A DNA stretch of 64,000 nt from Tetranychus cinnabarinus (GCA_022266195.1 WHVY01000005.1:2790001-2854000); one strand, 5' to 3'; positions 1 to 9,746 are shown, numbered from the stretch's first letter. Program-made: numbers and translations. The notes: a model not told the origin generated them from the sequence alone.

Positions 1-3000
1 AGTTATCCGATTCTCTAATGCCAATTGTACCGAAGGCATCTATGAAAGCACCGGTAAGTCACAACTCATATTCATTCTTGCTAAGTTAAACCCATCAAAG
101 AACCAAATCACAGCCATCATCTACATTTACACAGTGCATTATAAGATTTGCTTTTATTCAGTCAAATTTTACCTGGTAAAGTAGTGGAAAGAACTAAACA
201 GTGGAACATCAGTGTATTCAAATGATCTTTATTGAATTATCATCAAAGTTACAAGCAATATCAGATATTCAACATTTATTGTGGTTCTATTACCGTTAAG
301 TTACCATTAACATGTCTTAACACAATTTCCAGAAGCATTCTCGAATGTGCCTTCTGGACAGAAAGCTCCCTTAACACATTGTTTGGTACAAACGGGGTTA
401 GGATTAGCACAAGTTGGAGGACATGCTGATCCACAATCATTATCTACTTTCGGGATAAAACCATCATTAGAAACAGGTCCACTGCCTGAAGAACTAGATG
501 CACTACTCGAAGCGCTGGACGCACTGCTTGAAGAGCTAGACCCATTGCCTGAGGAGTTGGAACCATTGGTTGAACACTGCTCAACACATTCTCCAGCAGA
601 ATTCTCGAGTGTACCTTTTGGACAGAAACAGCCTTTAACACAGACAGCTGCACAGGATCCGGGGTTAGGATTAGCACAAGTTGGAGGACAGAGTGATCCA
701 CAATCAGTGTATACCTTTGAATTTGGGCACCAAGGGTTAGAACCACTGCTTGAAGAGCTAGACGCACTGCTTGAAGCGCTGGACCCACTGCCTGAGGAGT
801 TAGACCCATTGCCTGGGGAGTTAGAACCGTTGCTCGAACACTGCTTAACACATTCTCCAGAAGCATTCTCGAGTGTACCTTTTGGACAGAAACAGCCTTT
901 AACACAAGCAGATCCACAGGCTTCAGGGTTAGGATTAGCACAAGTTGGGGGACATGCTGATCCACAATCAGTGTATACCTTTGAATTCGGGCACCAAGGG
1001 TTCCCATCGCTCGAACACTTCTCAACACATTTTCCAGAATCATTCAAAAATGTGCCTTTTGGACAGAAACAGCCTTTAACACATTGAAGCGTACAAACTG
1101 TGGGTTTAGGTTTAGCACAAGTTGGAGGACATGCTGATCCACATTCAAGAAATACTTTTGGTTTCTCGCAGTGTTCAGTAAATACTTTCGAAGCACCAGT
1201 AGTACCAATAATGATAGAAGCAGATAAATCGGGAAGAGTACAAGCTGCAAAGGAGAAGAACATAGCCAAAATAATTATCATGGACTTCATATTGAGTTTT
1301 GTTATAATAGTTTTTAAGATATAATTTAATAGTAGGTAAGTTGATCGTTTTATCGAATGAATTTCTTCTGCTTTCCATCTCTCCTTAAATACTAACGAAT
1401 CAAATATGTTTACTCTAATTAATGTGTTTACTGTCTCTATTTCCACCCATTTTCCTCATGTTCAGAATATTAATTCCTTGCAAAAACTTCTATCTACAGT
1501 TTATTTTGTGATTAATTGTTACAATGTTTTGATCAGGTTAGTCAGTTTTTCCTCGAGTTTTATTTCTTTTCACCTTACTATAGAAACACGAGCCAAAATT
1601 TGTTTGATTTTGATTTTGGTTTGCATTCACACCAAATTTTTTTGGAAGAATAAAATAGTATATTGAAAGACACAGACTTACCTTGATATTTTTTGACAAT
1701 GACAAATGAAAATCAAACTATTTGATAAAAACATCAGGTTTACGGAGTATTCAAAAATAGTTTAATATTGATACACAAATGATACACTGAAATAAATAAA
1801 ATTAAAATTTTTCCTCGAGTTTATTTTTTGTAATTTTCTTGTGGTGCCATCTAGGTGAATTACATGAGGAAACCATTAAATTTTACAATTAAAACAATTA
1901 GCCTCTCTAATGGTTCCTCCATTGGTCCTGTTAACCCTGCACCTTAGAAGACAATTATGATGTCGCCGTAAGAAAATTACAAAAACTGTACAAAGTCTTT
2001 GGATCTATTTATTGTGATTGACTCTAGCTTAATTTTGTGAATTGCAAAACCGTAGATGATTCATTTTGAATTAATCTGCCGCTTTTGACATCAACTAGAA
2101 GTTTATTCAAAGTTATTTACACTTGAAATATATTCAATGTTTATCAAGTCAAATTTTGCAACAAAACTCGACAAAAGCAAACAGCGATAGTAACAATAGT
2201 AATTTAAAGTAACTTTAAACTTTTGATATCCATAAAATTAAATTTAACTTTAATCGTTTTAACATTAACAATTTGTTTGATCAGTAATTTTCTGTTATTT
2301 TTCAGTAATTAAAACTACTTTCATTCATGGAAAAGCTTTTGTATCCATATAGATTTTTCTGACCAAAGCTATCAGATAGATCATTTGTGATTAATTTAAA
2401 TACTTATTGAAATACTAATGATTAAATTACATCTGGTTTTCCGTAAAATCATCTAGCTATTGCGATCACTCAAATTTCGTCATCTGAGTAAAAGCCGTTT
2501 CCATGATTTGTTGAGTCAATGATTTATTTTAGTTATTGATTGATTTACTACATATTCATATGTCTAACAAGAGAAAAGCTTAATTTCTGTTTGACCGGTG
2601 TTTTAAATTTTACAGGTCAATGTGATTAATGAGTGAAATATTATTCTGAATATTTTTGAATAACTATTTATTTTAACAATAAGATTCAGTACAAACTTAA
2701 TGATTTACAATTTCATCAATTTTCATTTTCAGACGATTGTTCTTTGCTGACTCGAAGTACAGGTCGAGGAACAGTTGGATCCAAATCAATCAAAGGCTTA
2801 GATTTTGGTACCATTGCTGGCATTGAGATATAAGGAAAATTAGACCCAGAAGTACGAACTACAGCTGGTGGTGGGATTGGAGCTCCATTTGCTACAGCGA
2901 TTGGATCAAAGTTGACTGGAGATATTTGGAAGACTGGTTTTGGTCGAGCTGGGCCCATTGATAATTTAATTACAGGAAAATCAACTGGTTCGAAGGATTG

Positions 3001-4297
3001 GAAATCATTTGATTCAGGGAATTGACTAAAATCATTTGGAACATCAGTTGAATTTTCAACAGTTGACTCAGGATTTGAAATTGGGAAAGGTCTTGGACAA
3101 GGTCGTGGTAATGGACGGAAATTTGGGAATCTTGGGAATGGTCGAGGTAAAGGTACAGGATTATCAATTGGAATCGGTTGCAAGTTGTCACAATCCTCTT
3201 CAAAAACACATTGACCAATTGAATTTTCCAAATATCCTGAAGGACAGAAGAAGTCAGCTTTACATGATTTAATACAGGCTCGAGGTTTAGGATTGGCACA
3301 GGTTAAAGGGCAATTAGTACCACAAGGATTCCATACTTTGGCAGCTGTTCGAGGCCTTGAGTCAATTGTCGATTGGCCTGAAGTTGAGTCTGTTATTGGA
3401 ACAGTTTTATTAGCTGAAACAGCCAACACTAGGAAATTTACAGCAAGTGTGAAAATCAAAAAGATCATCTTGTAAACGATATAAGTAACAGTTGAATCAA
3501 CAATTTGTATGGATAAAACTAATCTGAAGAATCGGTTTCCGTTGCTTATTATTTATACTGAAATTCATACAATTTACTCTTTTTATTTCTAGAATGAGTA
3601 ATTATACTTACGTACGATTCATTTTTTTTTGTTTTTACACCAAAACGACACCTTTGTTTGCAGCTGATGTATATTAACTTGAAAATGATGGATTAGTTAA
3701 AGATATAACCATTGTATTTATCATTTGCCACTGTTATGTAGTTGATTGTTGTGGTTTATGCAAAGGCAAAAATAAATCAATCTTTATGATCTATTTTTGC
3801 CTTCGATACAAACAATAACCATAAAAATCATTGTTTGTCTCGTATTGCAAAATTATCTTAATTTCAATCATATTTAAGCTCATCCAGATTTAAATGATTT
3901 TTTTATCCTTTTTCAGATGAACCCTGTTTCTGGCGATGGTCACACCAAGAAAATCATTGTTCAGATGAATATGCGACTTTCGTCACTCACTTGGTTGGTA
4001 CAAATCGGCTCAACTTGACAGTTTTCACTCAAGATGCTATCTGTTGGTAAGTAATGGCAATCATCCCATCAGTTGAATCATTTTGTTAATTCTGTGTTCT
4101 CTTTGTTTTTCAGTGACTTCCTAAAGTTTCAAGAATGTGCTGTTGGATCTACTTCTGGATCATGTTCTGCTCAAGTTGAAGATTTTGTCGAGAGATTTTT
4201 CTACAAACTCGCTGGTCAAAATGCTGTCAATCGATGTAATCGACGTAAAAAACAACCATCGTATGTCATTAAATGCTCAGGGAGGAAAAATTTTTGA
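1..4297 (+). CDS. 3' part of a Cys-rich, probably secreted protein (three exons, 5' end outside window)
   Basis: Exons: 1-53, 3917-4046, 4114-4297. The first exon is open in the frame starting at base 2 and ends at a perfect GTAAGT donor in phase 1. The second follows a TTTTTCAG acceptor and starts with the two bases needed (G|AT, Asp). It ends in phase 2 at GTAAGT and joins the third as TG|T (Cys). The stop is TGA at 4295-4297. The visible 121 residues hold nine cysteines, including an adjacent pair just before the motif DFLKFQEC, and a basic tail (NRRKK). No transmembrane segment is visible in this part. The CC-x4-F-x2-C-x8-C-x6-F-x15-C spacing recalls small secreted Cys-rich proteins of ticks, spiders and mites. 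I recognise the pattern only loosely and assign no function. The 3.9 kb intron holds two antisense TIL genes. Assignment of 1-53 to this gene rests on phase and splice signals only. Confidence 0.65.
228..233 (-). terminator. Poly(A) signal of the four-TIL gene
   Basis: AATAAA on the minus strand, about 75 bases beyond the stop codon at 307-309. Confidence 0.55.
307..1290 (-). CDS. Secreted four-domain TIL (trypsin-inhibitor-like) protein with Ser/Gly linkers
   Basis: Single-exon gene, 327 aa. I take the start at 1290 rather than the longer ORF start at 1446, because it gives a clean signal peptide (MKSMIIILAMFFSFAAC) and lies about 95 bases below a TATA-like box. Four TIL domains follow at about residues 41-92, 100-151, 188-239 and 286-327, each with the core CGSxCPPTCAxPxP and GxFCPxG. 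Domains 1-3 have the standard ten cysteines. Domain 4 has eight: the first Cys is missing and the seventh is Ala (VKGAFC). Long Ser/Gly/Asn linkers lie at about 152-185 and 240-271. TIL domains are typically serine-protease inhibitors; the residue two before the sixth Cys is the usual P1. Here P1 would be Leu, Ser, Ala and Lys in domains 1-4, so different proteases may be targeted. Alternatives are a non-inhibitory mucin-like or structural secreted protein. Near-identical DNA blocks in the domains point to internal duplication. Confidence 0.85.
   Translation of the reverse strand: MKSMIIILAMFFSFAACTLPDLSASIIIGTTGASKVFTEHCEKPKVFLECGSACPPTCAKPKPTVCTLQCVKGCFCPKGTFLNDSGKCVEKCSSDGNPWCPNSKVYTDCGSACPPTCANPNPEACGSACVKGCFCPKGTLENASGECVKQCSSNGSNSPGNGSNSSGSGSSASSSASSSSSSGSNPWCPNSKVYTDCGSLCPPTCANPNPGSCAAVCVKGCFCPKGTLENSAGECVEQCSTNGSNSSGNGSSSSSSASSASSSASSSSGSGPVSNDGFIPKVDNDCGSACPPTCANPNPVCTKQCVKGAFCPEGTFENASGNCVKTC
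1384..1391 (-). promoter_or_regulatory. Possible TATA-like box of the four-TIL gene
   Basis: On the minus strand this reads TATTTAAG, 94 bases upstream of the chosen ATG. The spacing resembles that of the better TATA box of the neighbouring TIL gene, so the pair may share promoter layout. Sequence evidence alone is weak. Confidence 0.35.
2668..2673 (-). terminator. Poly(A) signal of the single-TIL gene
   Basis: AATAAA on the minus strand, about 45 bases past the stop codon at 2716. Confidence 0.55.
2716..3468 (-). CDS. Secreted single-TIL protein with Pro/Arg/Phe-rich segment
   Basis: Single-exon gene, 250 aa. A signal peptide (MIFLIFTLAVNFLVLAVSA) is followed by one TIL domain at about residues 49-93. 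It has eight cysteines (49, 53, 57, 65, 69, 75, 87, 93). The first and seventh of the usual ten are missing, as in domain 4 of the neighbouring gene. The expected reactive loop reads CIKSC, so P1 is Lys, which suggests a trypsin-like target. Residues 104-129 are a Pro/Arg/Phe-rich run with short PRPFP and FRPLPRP units and one extra Cys at 124. The rest (to 250) is Pro/Ser-rich and unstructured-looking, and resembles no family I know. A TATAAATA box lies 82 bases upstream of the ATG and AATAAA about 45 bases past the stop. The gene lies antisense within an intron, about 1.4 kb from its TIL neighbour; the shared core motif suggests common descent. Protease-inhibitor function is inferred from the family. 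Confidence 0.82.
   Translation of the reverse strand: MIFLIFTLAVNFLVLAVSANKTVPITDSTSGQSTIDSRPRTAAKVWNPCGTNCPLTCANPKPRACIKSCKADFFCPSGYLENSIGQCVFEEDCDNLQPIPIDNPVPLPRPFPRFPNFRPLPRPCPRPFPISNPESTVENSTDVPNDFSQFPESNDFQSFEPVDFPVIKLSMGPARPKPVFQISPVNFDPIAVANGAPIPPPAVVRTSGSNFPYISMPAMVPKSKPLIDLDPTVPRPVLRVSKEQSSENEN
3550..3557 (-). promoter_or_regulatory. TATA box of the single-TIL gene
   Basis: The minus strand reads TATAAATA, 82 bases upstream of the ATG at 3468. A start site near 3520-3527 would give a 5' UTR of about 55 bases. Confidence 0.5.
3763..3803. repeat. Inverted repeat (17-base arms, 7-base loop)
   Basis: Arms 3763-3779 and 3787-3803 are reverse complements with one mismatch (core AAGGCAAAAATA / TATTTTTGCCTT). 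The flanks keep weaker complementarity for about 20 more bases. It lies between the single-TIL promoter and the next exon of the host gene. It may be a decayed hairpin element; no target-site duplication was recognised. Confidence 0.6.
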
Positions 4298-4387
4298 AAA
4301 ATGGTTCAATCAATAATGTCTAACCTGTTGCATTCATCGTCAATGGTTATTGACTTTTTAACAAATCTCTACGACATGTAAACGATA

Positions 4388-4423
4388 AATAAAAACATTT
4401 AGAAATGAACTTTGCTTAATAAA
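4388..4423 (+). terminator. Poly(A) signals of the Cys-rich gene
   Basis: Two AATAAA hexamers lie at 4388-4393 and 4418-4423, 91 and 121 bases after the stop codon at 4297. This is a normal distance for the 3' end of a short UTR. Confidence 0.55.
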
Positions 4424-5601
4424 GCAGTAAATTGTTTTTATTTCGATTTCGATTTACTTTTCACTTTTCTGTTTAGTTGACGTCAAATGACGTTCATTAA
4501 TCTGTTAGAAAGACTATGAAAAACAATAACACGAAATGAGCAATCATTTAAAGTACCAGAGTTGTAATCAACTTGCGAAATGGAATGATATAAATTACTC
4601 TTAACCATTTCAAACAAAACAATCAATGGAAATATTAGACGCTCTAGTAATTATTAATAACCAAAGATACCTAAAAATTGTTTGATTTGGCAAAACTAAA
4701 TGAATGAATGATTAAGTCTGTTCAGTCATTTTTCGCAATTTATTTACTTTTCACTTTACAATTTCAAAGAAACAATGTTGAAATCGGTTCATTTTCATTG
4801 CTTTTCATTCATGAATCATGCTTGTTTTATCAGCGAGAATCATTTTAGTTAATTGTCATCAGAATCACTAGACAAGATAGATTGAATAAAAACAGAACAT
4901 GTCTGTAAAATTGTCAAAACTAACCTTAGGTCTGACAGTTTTATAATGGACAGACTTTTATTAGCTGATAAACTCAAAGCTTTTCGATCAACAGGTAAAT
5001 CTCAAATAAATCCCTAAGCTTAGCGTAGTTTTGTCAATTTTTGAACATATTTCCTATTTTTGCTGAGCGACTTTGCAAAATTGACATCACTTTATGTTCA
5101 CAATTTGTCAGTGTCTTTTGTATTGGATTGAATGATTAAAACTGTTAAATTGAATGGTAAATCAATGGTCAAGAGCTAAATGCCAATAGTAAAGTCAATA
5201 TTTAGCGTGTTTTACGCTTTGGTTCTAAATTTCTCAACATCCTTGTGATGCTTTTGTTCTTGTTAGGGTTATCCTTGAAAGGATATTTGGATAATTTGTT
5301 TTTGCTAGCGACTGAAACATTACGGTTCTGTTTTAAAGGGAAATACTTGACCAATGATCGATAAAATGGTTTTAATGTTGGCTTAATTTGCTGGACGGGA
5401 AATTGCCTTGTATTTGGCTAGTTTTAGATTACTAGGAAGTGTACAATTGTTGATTTCAATTGTAATTATTTAGTGTTGTCATTGTTTGATGTTTGCATTT
5501 TATTTCCTGGAAAGTGTCTAACATTAATGTTCTAGGTTTTATCCGAGGGTCAAGTCAGGTCAAGTTTGTCGACTCTAAGCTTCTCCTTTTACTTTTACAT
5601 T

Positions 5602-5805
5602 GAAGGTGAAAGGTACAATGTTCATGTGTTCTTGTATACACACAAAAGGTAGAAAAGGTCTATCGACATTTAAGGCAAAGAAATGAACAAATGGAAACAG
5701 AAGGTGAAAGGTTTTTGCTTCATTTTATTCTTCAAAGCTTATTTGAGGAGAAAGTCTTTTTTTGACTTGTACTTTCTCTTCAAAGATGGTGAAAGGTGAA
5801 AGGTG
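5602..5805. repeat. Scattered GGTGAAAGGT short repeat
   Basis: The decamer GGTGAAAGGT occurs near 5604, 5702, 5784 and, overlapping, 5792. Related AAAGGT strings lie between. This is a loose local repeat, not a clean tandem array. Confidence 0.5.
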
Positions 5806-6611
5806 AGCCAAGATTTGACTAACATTTTAGCTTATCCAAGTATATATCTTTAGTATTATGTATAAATCAGACAAAAGCAAGTGAGTTTAATTTCAATTCA
5901 TTTTTATTGTAACATTTGGAAAAAAATGATGAAAATAAAAAAGGTTTCTTTTTCTCGGCATTGATAAAAACAACTGATTAGTTGTTTACCTGTTTTACTG
6001 TGCAAATTTTTAGTTGCCAATGGACATGAAAATTTAACCCCGAGGCTCACAAATAACGTTAACCTTTTTCCTTTCAACTTTACTCTTTGCTTAATGACAA
6101 TAATGATGATGATACTCGTTGTCATTATTTTCAGCATTTCTTGGTTTACTTTTAGTTTGGGTAATCAATTTGTTCAACAAAACTGTAATGGAAGCAAAAA
6201 TTACTGCAAAATGAGTATTGAATTGTTACATTCAATTCACTTAATATGCTATTCAGTCTTGATTATAATGATAACAATGGTACAAAGATAATGGCCAGTT
6301 GAGACACAATTGAATGGGACAAAAAACAAGTAAAAGTTAATTTAATTTGTTGGGTTGCCAAAATTGACTCCCATTTGGTTAGAGAAAGGTTAATGTAAAG
6401 AGTTGCTTGAAAGAGGTTAACCAATAAAAGGTCGTACAAGTAATGATGACTTGCAAGTAGTCAGTGTAAATAATTTAAATTTAATTCATAGTTTCACTTT
6501 TTCTGTGACTTTGGATGGTTAATCTACAGCATTTTGCTTTACAATTTGGGCTGTTCATTTTCTTAATCAACATTGATTTTAAATAAACAAGCATGTCGCG
6601 AGTCATAATCA

Positions 6612-7013
6612 TTACGGTTGTAATAGATGGTAAGAGTTGAGGCACTCAACAATACAATTATTGACTCCGATACCATGTTTTAGTCCACCCAATGGAGAGG
6701 TTTTACTAGGAATCTCAAAATCATAGCTTTGACACCGACCATCACTATATTTTAGCTTCCTTAATATGCCAACAGAAGTCCAAGTCAGCCATCTAAGGTC
6801 ATTGATATCTATAATAGAAAATAATTTCATTAAAACATGTTCGAGAGTTAGAGGATGGCTTTCGATGATTGAGACAACGAAGACCGAAGGCCAATCGAAA
6901 ATTAATATTCCTACCCTTAGCATTAGTTTCAAGCTAATGATTAACATGAAACTCCAAGAGGGTGGAATGACCAAAGTAAGATAAGGAGAGGAGACATTAC
7001 CTGAAGGATTCAT
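6612..7013 (-). pseudogene. Doubtful ORF or gene remnant, function unknown
   Basis: A 133-codon open frame whose C-terminal half (from about DINDLRWLTWTSVGILRKL to the end at NSYHLLQP) looks more protein-like than the hydrophobic N-terminal half. The middle contains GTAATG (donor-like, after the fourth codon) and TTCTATTATAG (acceptor-like), which would splice in frame to a 70-residue product. A further open stretch just upstream on the same strand (about 7042-7140, ending in YLGIDV and a stop) is in another frame. This mixture could be a decayed gene, unrecognised exons, or chance. I recognise no family. Confidence 0.25.
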
Positions 7014-7277
7014 GAAAAATGTTCAGACATCTATACCAAGGTAAACACGTGGAGTAACATCGCAGCTTTCCCAAGTAGAGCTGCTACATAATAGCTCAGC
7101 TATTGTTGAAGATAGTATGTTGCATTTTCAATGCACAAATGAGTAAACTGGATCAAATCGGTGGACAAAACGAAATAACAATTTATAAAACAATGAAGAT
7201 AGCTTTGATGAAGTGTCGTGAATTTATACTCAAGACAAGAAAGGAAACGTTTGAATTTTAACGGAAACAGATGAAAT

Positions 7278-7308
7278 TAGTACCGATTAATTAAATTAAT
7301 CGATACTA
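7278..7308. repeat. Near-perfect palindrome with TAATTA core
   Basis: A 31-base palindrome with one mismatched pair; its central arms are CGATTAATT and AATTAATCG around a single A. TAATTA is the usual homeodomain core, so this may be a regulatory site, but it could also be chance in AT-rich DNA. Confidence 0.5.
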
Positions 7309-8206
7309 TCGTTTAGCTCGATTCTTTGGGTAAATCAACAAAAGGTGTCAAGATAATTGCTCTTTCCAAACGAGCTGACCAATGTTGATAAGCATTGTTA
7401 ATTGTGTATTACGGTTGATGCAAATTCAAAGATTTCGCTAAAAAGATCATTTGGGTTGAATATGCATAATGCTTCATGTAACCTTCAATTGAGTGTCATG
7501 GATTGGTTAGAACTGGACAATGCAACTTGCAATGTGTGATTCGAGATAAACAAATAACATTTGAAGAGTCAACGTGTGGCAAAAAAGCGTGATTTCAATT
7601 TTTAGATTTGATCTTTTTGAAGATTTGCGAATTTGCAAAGTTTCAAGCCGATGTAGTTTTATAATCTGTCGTTTGCAGGGATGTTATTTTGTAAAAACAT
7701 CTTTTGTATCGAAAAGCTTACAAACTAATTACTGCCGATTTATTGATATTAAAAATGTCATTGGTCTTCAACAGCAATCAGGATATTCAATTATTTGCAT
7801 AGCAAATTTATCAGCCTTTTTGATTTGTTCCATAATTATTAGAGAATTTATGTGCGAAAATTTTTGAAAGCATGAATGTCTTGTCAGTCAGTCCCCACTT
7901 ATTACTATGCTGGGAAACTAGAGTTTTTACCAGCCGATGAAATAAAACGCCAAATTATTTATTTATACGCGTTTTTAACGCATCGAGAAAACCGAGAGAA
8001 TATGTTTAGCGAAAGTTTAGCTCATCGAGGGATCTTAATATTTTTCTGTTTAAATAGTTTAAATTAAATGAAAATATTAAATTAACGAAGCATTAAATTT
8101 AATGCAATTTTATGTTCTGCCTGAATCTAATGTACTGTCTGTTAGCGAAGAGCACTCAAAAATGTGAAAATCAAACGTCCTTATAATACTTTTTTTAAGA
8201 GCGCAT

Positions 8207-8212
8207 TTATTA
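8207..8212 (-). terminator. Possible poly(A) signal of ATPsynB
   Basis: AATAAA on the minus strand about 215 bases past the stop codon; other partial matches lie nearby, so the exact 3' end is uncertain. Confidence 0.4.
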
Positions 8213-8424
8213 ATAACTAAACTGGCCCAAAATATTTTTTTCTTGTTTTGTATAAATCAAAGTCCAACCATGAAATTATTTATGGAAAGATATAGCTAAA
8301 AAACACAAAAAATAACATCTTAATGATTTTAATGTGGATTCTCTCCAAAGAACCTATTATTTGATATTTTACAAATTAAAACGACAGTAGCCTCCTCTTC
8401 ATCATTCATGCTAGAAAAGCCAAT

Positions 8425-9746
8425 CTAGATGAAGTTTGCTCGCTTAACGGATAAATTTTTCAAATCAACAATACATTGGTCTAAGATATTCTTCTCTTTC
8501 TCAGGTGTTATACTCTTGTTGACATTTTCTATGATCCAATTGACCATGTATCGTCTAGCGAATTGTTTCTTGCCCTCATCTAAAGCAGCTTGCAAGTCCA
8601 ACTTTCGTTTTGCTTCCTTGTATACAGCCATTAATTGTTTTCGATATTCAGCTTCCCTCTGGAGATGAACATTTTCACGATAAACATTGAAAAGTGGGCT
8701 GGGATCTTTACCGACTTGGATTTCCTTGTTGTTAAACTCGATTATATTGTTGAGTAATTTGACTGATCCTTCTTTCCAATCAGCCCATCCACGCATGGTT
8801 TTCTGAAATAAAGAAAGTAAAAAATAATGAGCTGGAATATTAAACATATTAAAAGGGGTGAGGAAGATAGAAAAACGTACCAAGAATGCAGCAATAGAGT
8901 GATCTTTAAGCTTAGGACCAAATTTTTGCAAAGCTTGGAAGAGAATGATCCAAAAAGCGATACCACCGGGAACACTGTGGTCAAGCACAAGCCATTCTTT
9001 AGAAAGAGCAGCCATAGTGATACCAGTTACGGCAATGTAAGGTCCAGTTACTCCAGTTTTGTTATAGAATGGATCAAACCACCAAGATGGGAAGAAAAAC
9101 ATTCTGTATACTGGAGCCTCAACTTGTAATTTTTGATAATCTGCAGGGAAATTTACCAAATCACGCTGCGGATTTTTGTCATCATCAATAGTTGGCATAT
9201 TTTCAGCGAAATTGACTCCCAGAATTTCAGCCATGTTGACACCTTTTGGAACTTCTTTTACAGTCTCACCAGGCTTTGCATTAGGAGGTGCTAAGTTAGG
9301 TATTAGAGGGTATGCAGGACAGCAATCATCGCGAGTTACTCTAACTTCTCTGCCGTCAATAATAACTGGAATATCCTCGTAATTATCCAAAACTGTGGGG
9401 TAAATCTTTTCCTGAGTACTAGGAGTGAGATGAGATTTAAATGGAGTGACTTCACTCTCAACATCGACCTCCTTGAGCTCATTACCAAAAACACCAATAG
9501 TTTTAGTAGTCAAACATCTAATGTTGTTGAATGCTTGTTGACTCAATCCAGTTTTTGAAGCCTTAGCTAGCGCTGAGCCTATGAAAAAATAAAAAATAAA
9601 TGAAATTAAAATTTCTCCAAATCAAAATATTTGTTGACATTGAATAACATTAGTAAAATAGGTGGACATTCTAAAGTAACTGTTAAAGTAGACAAATTAT
9701 TTGATAATGAAAACTTACCGGAGGCAAAAGCGAATCGGACAAACAT
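8425..9746 (-). CDS. ATPsynB: ATP synthase subunit b, mitochondrial (peripheral stalk)
   Basis: Three coding exons: 9746-9719, 9578-8881, 8802-8425, joined in phases 1 and 0 with GTAAG/GTACGT donors and TAG/CAG acceptors. Product 367 aa, stop TAG. The first exon gives a mitochondrial presequence (MFVRFAFAS, then basic/Ser-rich). The family signature FYNKTGVTGPY is at about 170-180, followed by hydrophobic membrane segments. A charged helical region and the conserved MVNWI close to the C-terminus follow. Subunit b anchors the peripheral stalk of F1Fo-ATP synthase in the inner membrane and holds the F1 head against rotation. From memory insect orthologues are near 240 aa; here the N-terminal part before the signature is about 100 residues longer and includes a DDCCPAYP motif and an acidic DDDKN patch. 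The enzyme call is firm; the role of the extension is unknown. Confidence 0.93.

Larger units (their letters stand above)
54..3916 (+). other. Host intron containing two nested antisense genes
   Basis: The intron starts GTAAGTC at 54 and ends TTTTTCAG at 3916. It carries two minus-strand TIL genes (CDS 307-1290 and 2716-3468), each with its own likely TATA box and AATAAA signal. Bases 1392-2667 between them are AT-rich with no supported gene; an ORF at 1406-1666 is composition-driven. Confidence 0.6.
4430..8200. other. Intergenic AT-rich stretch
   Basis: No convincing gene apart from a doubtful ORF at 6612-7013. Bases 5602-5805 repeat the short string GGTGAAAGGT several times. A near-perfect palindrome lies at 7278-7308. 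Other ORFs here (5904-6137, 6094-6291, 7574-7867, 7876-8067) have no recognisable domain or splice context. Confidence 0.6.

Noticed and set aside
444..1043. 199-codon minus-strand ORF
   Set aside because: A shifted frame of the four-TIL gene, open because of the repeat structure.
347..1087. 246-codon plus-strand ORF
   Set aside because: It is the antisense of the repetitive TIL gene; its Leu/Glu-rich repeats come from the Ser/Gly linkers read backwards, and it has no start context.
1291..1446. Longer N-terminus of the four-TIL protein
   Set aside because: It would bury the signal peptide 52 residues inside and lies across the probable TATA box.
8742..9382. ORFs overlapping ATPsynB on both strands
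   Set aside because: Shadows of the exons; the intron 8803-8880 is open in frame but has clear splice sites, and its removal gives the conserved protein.
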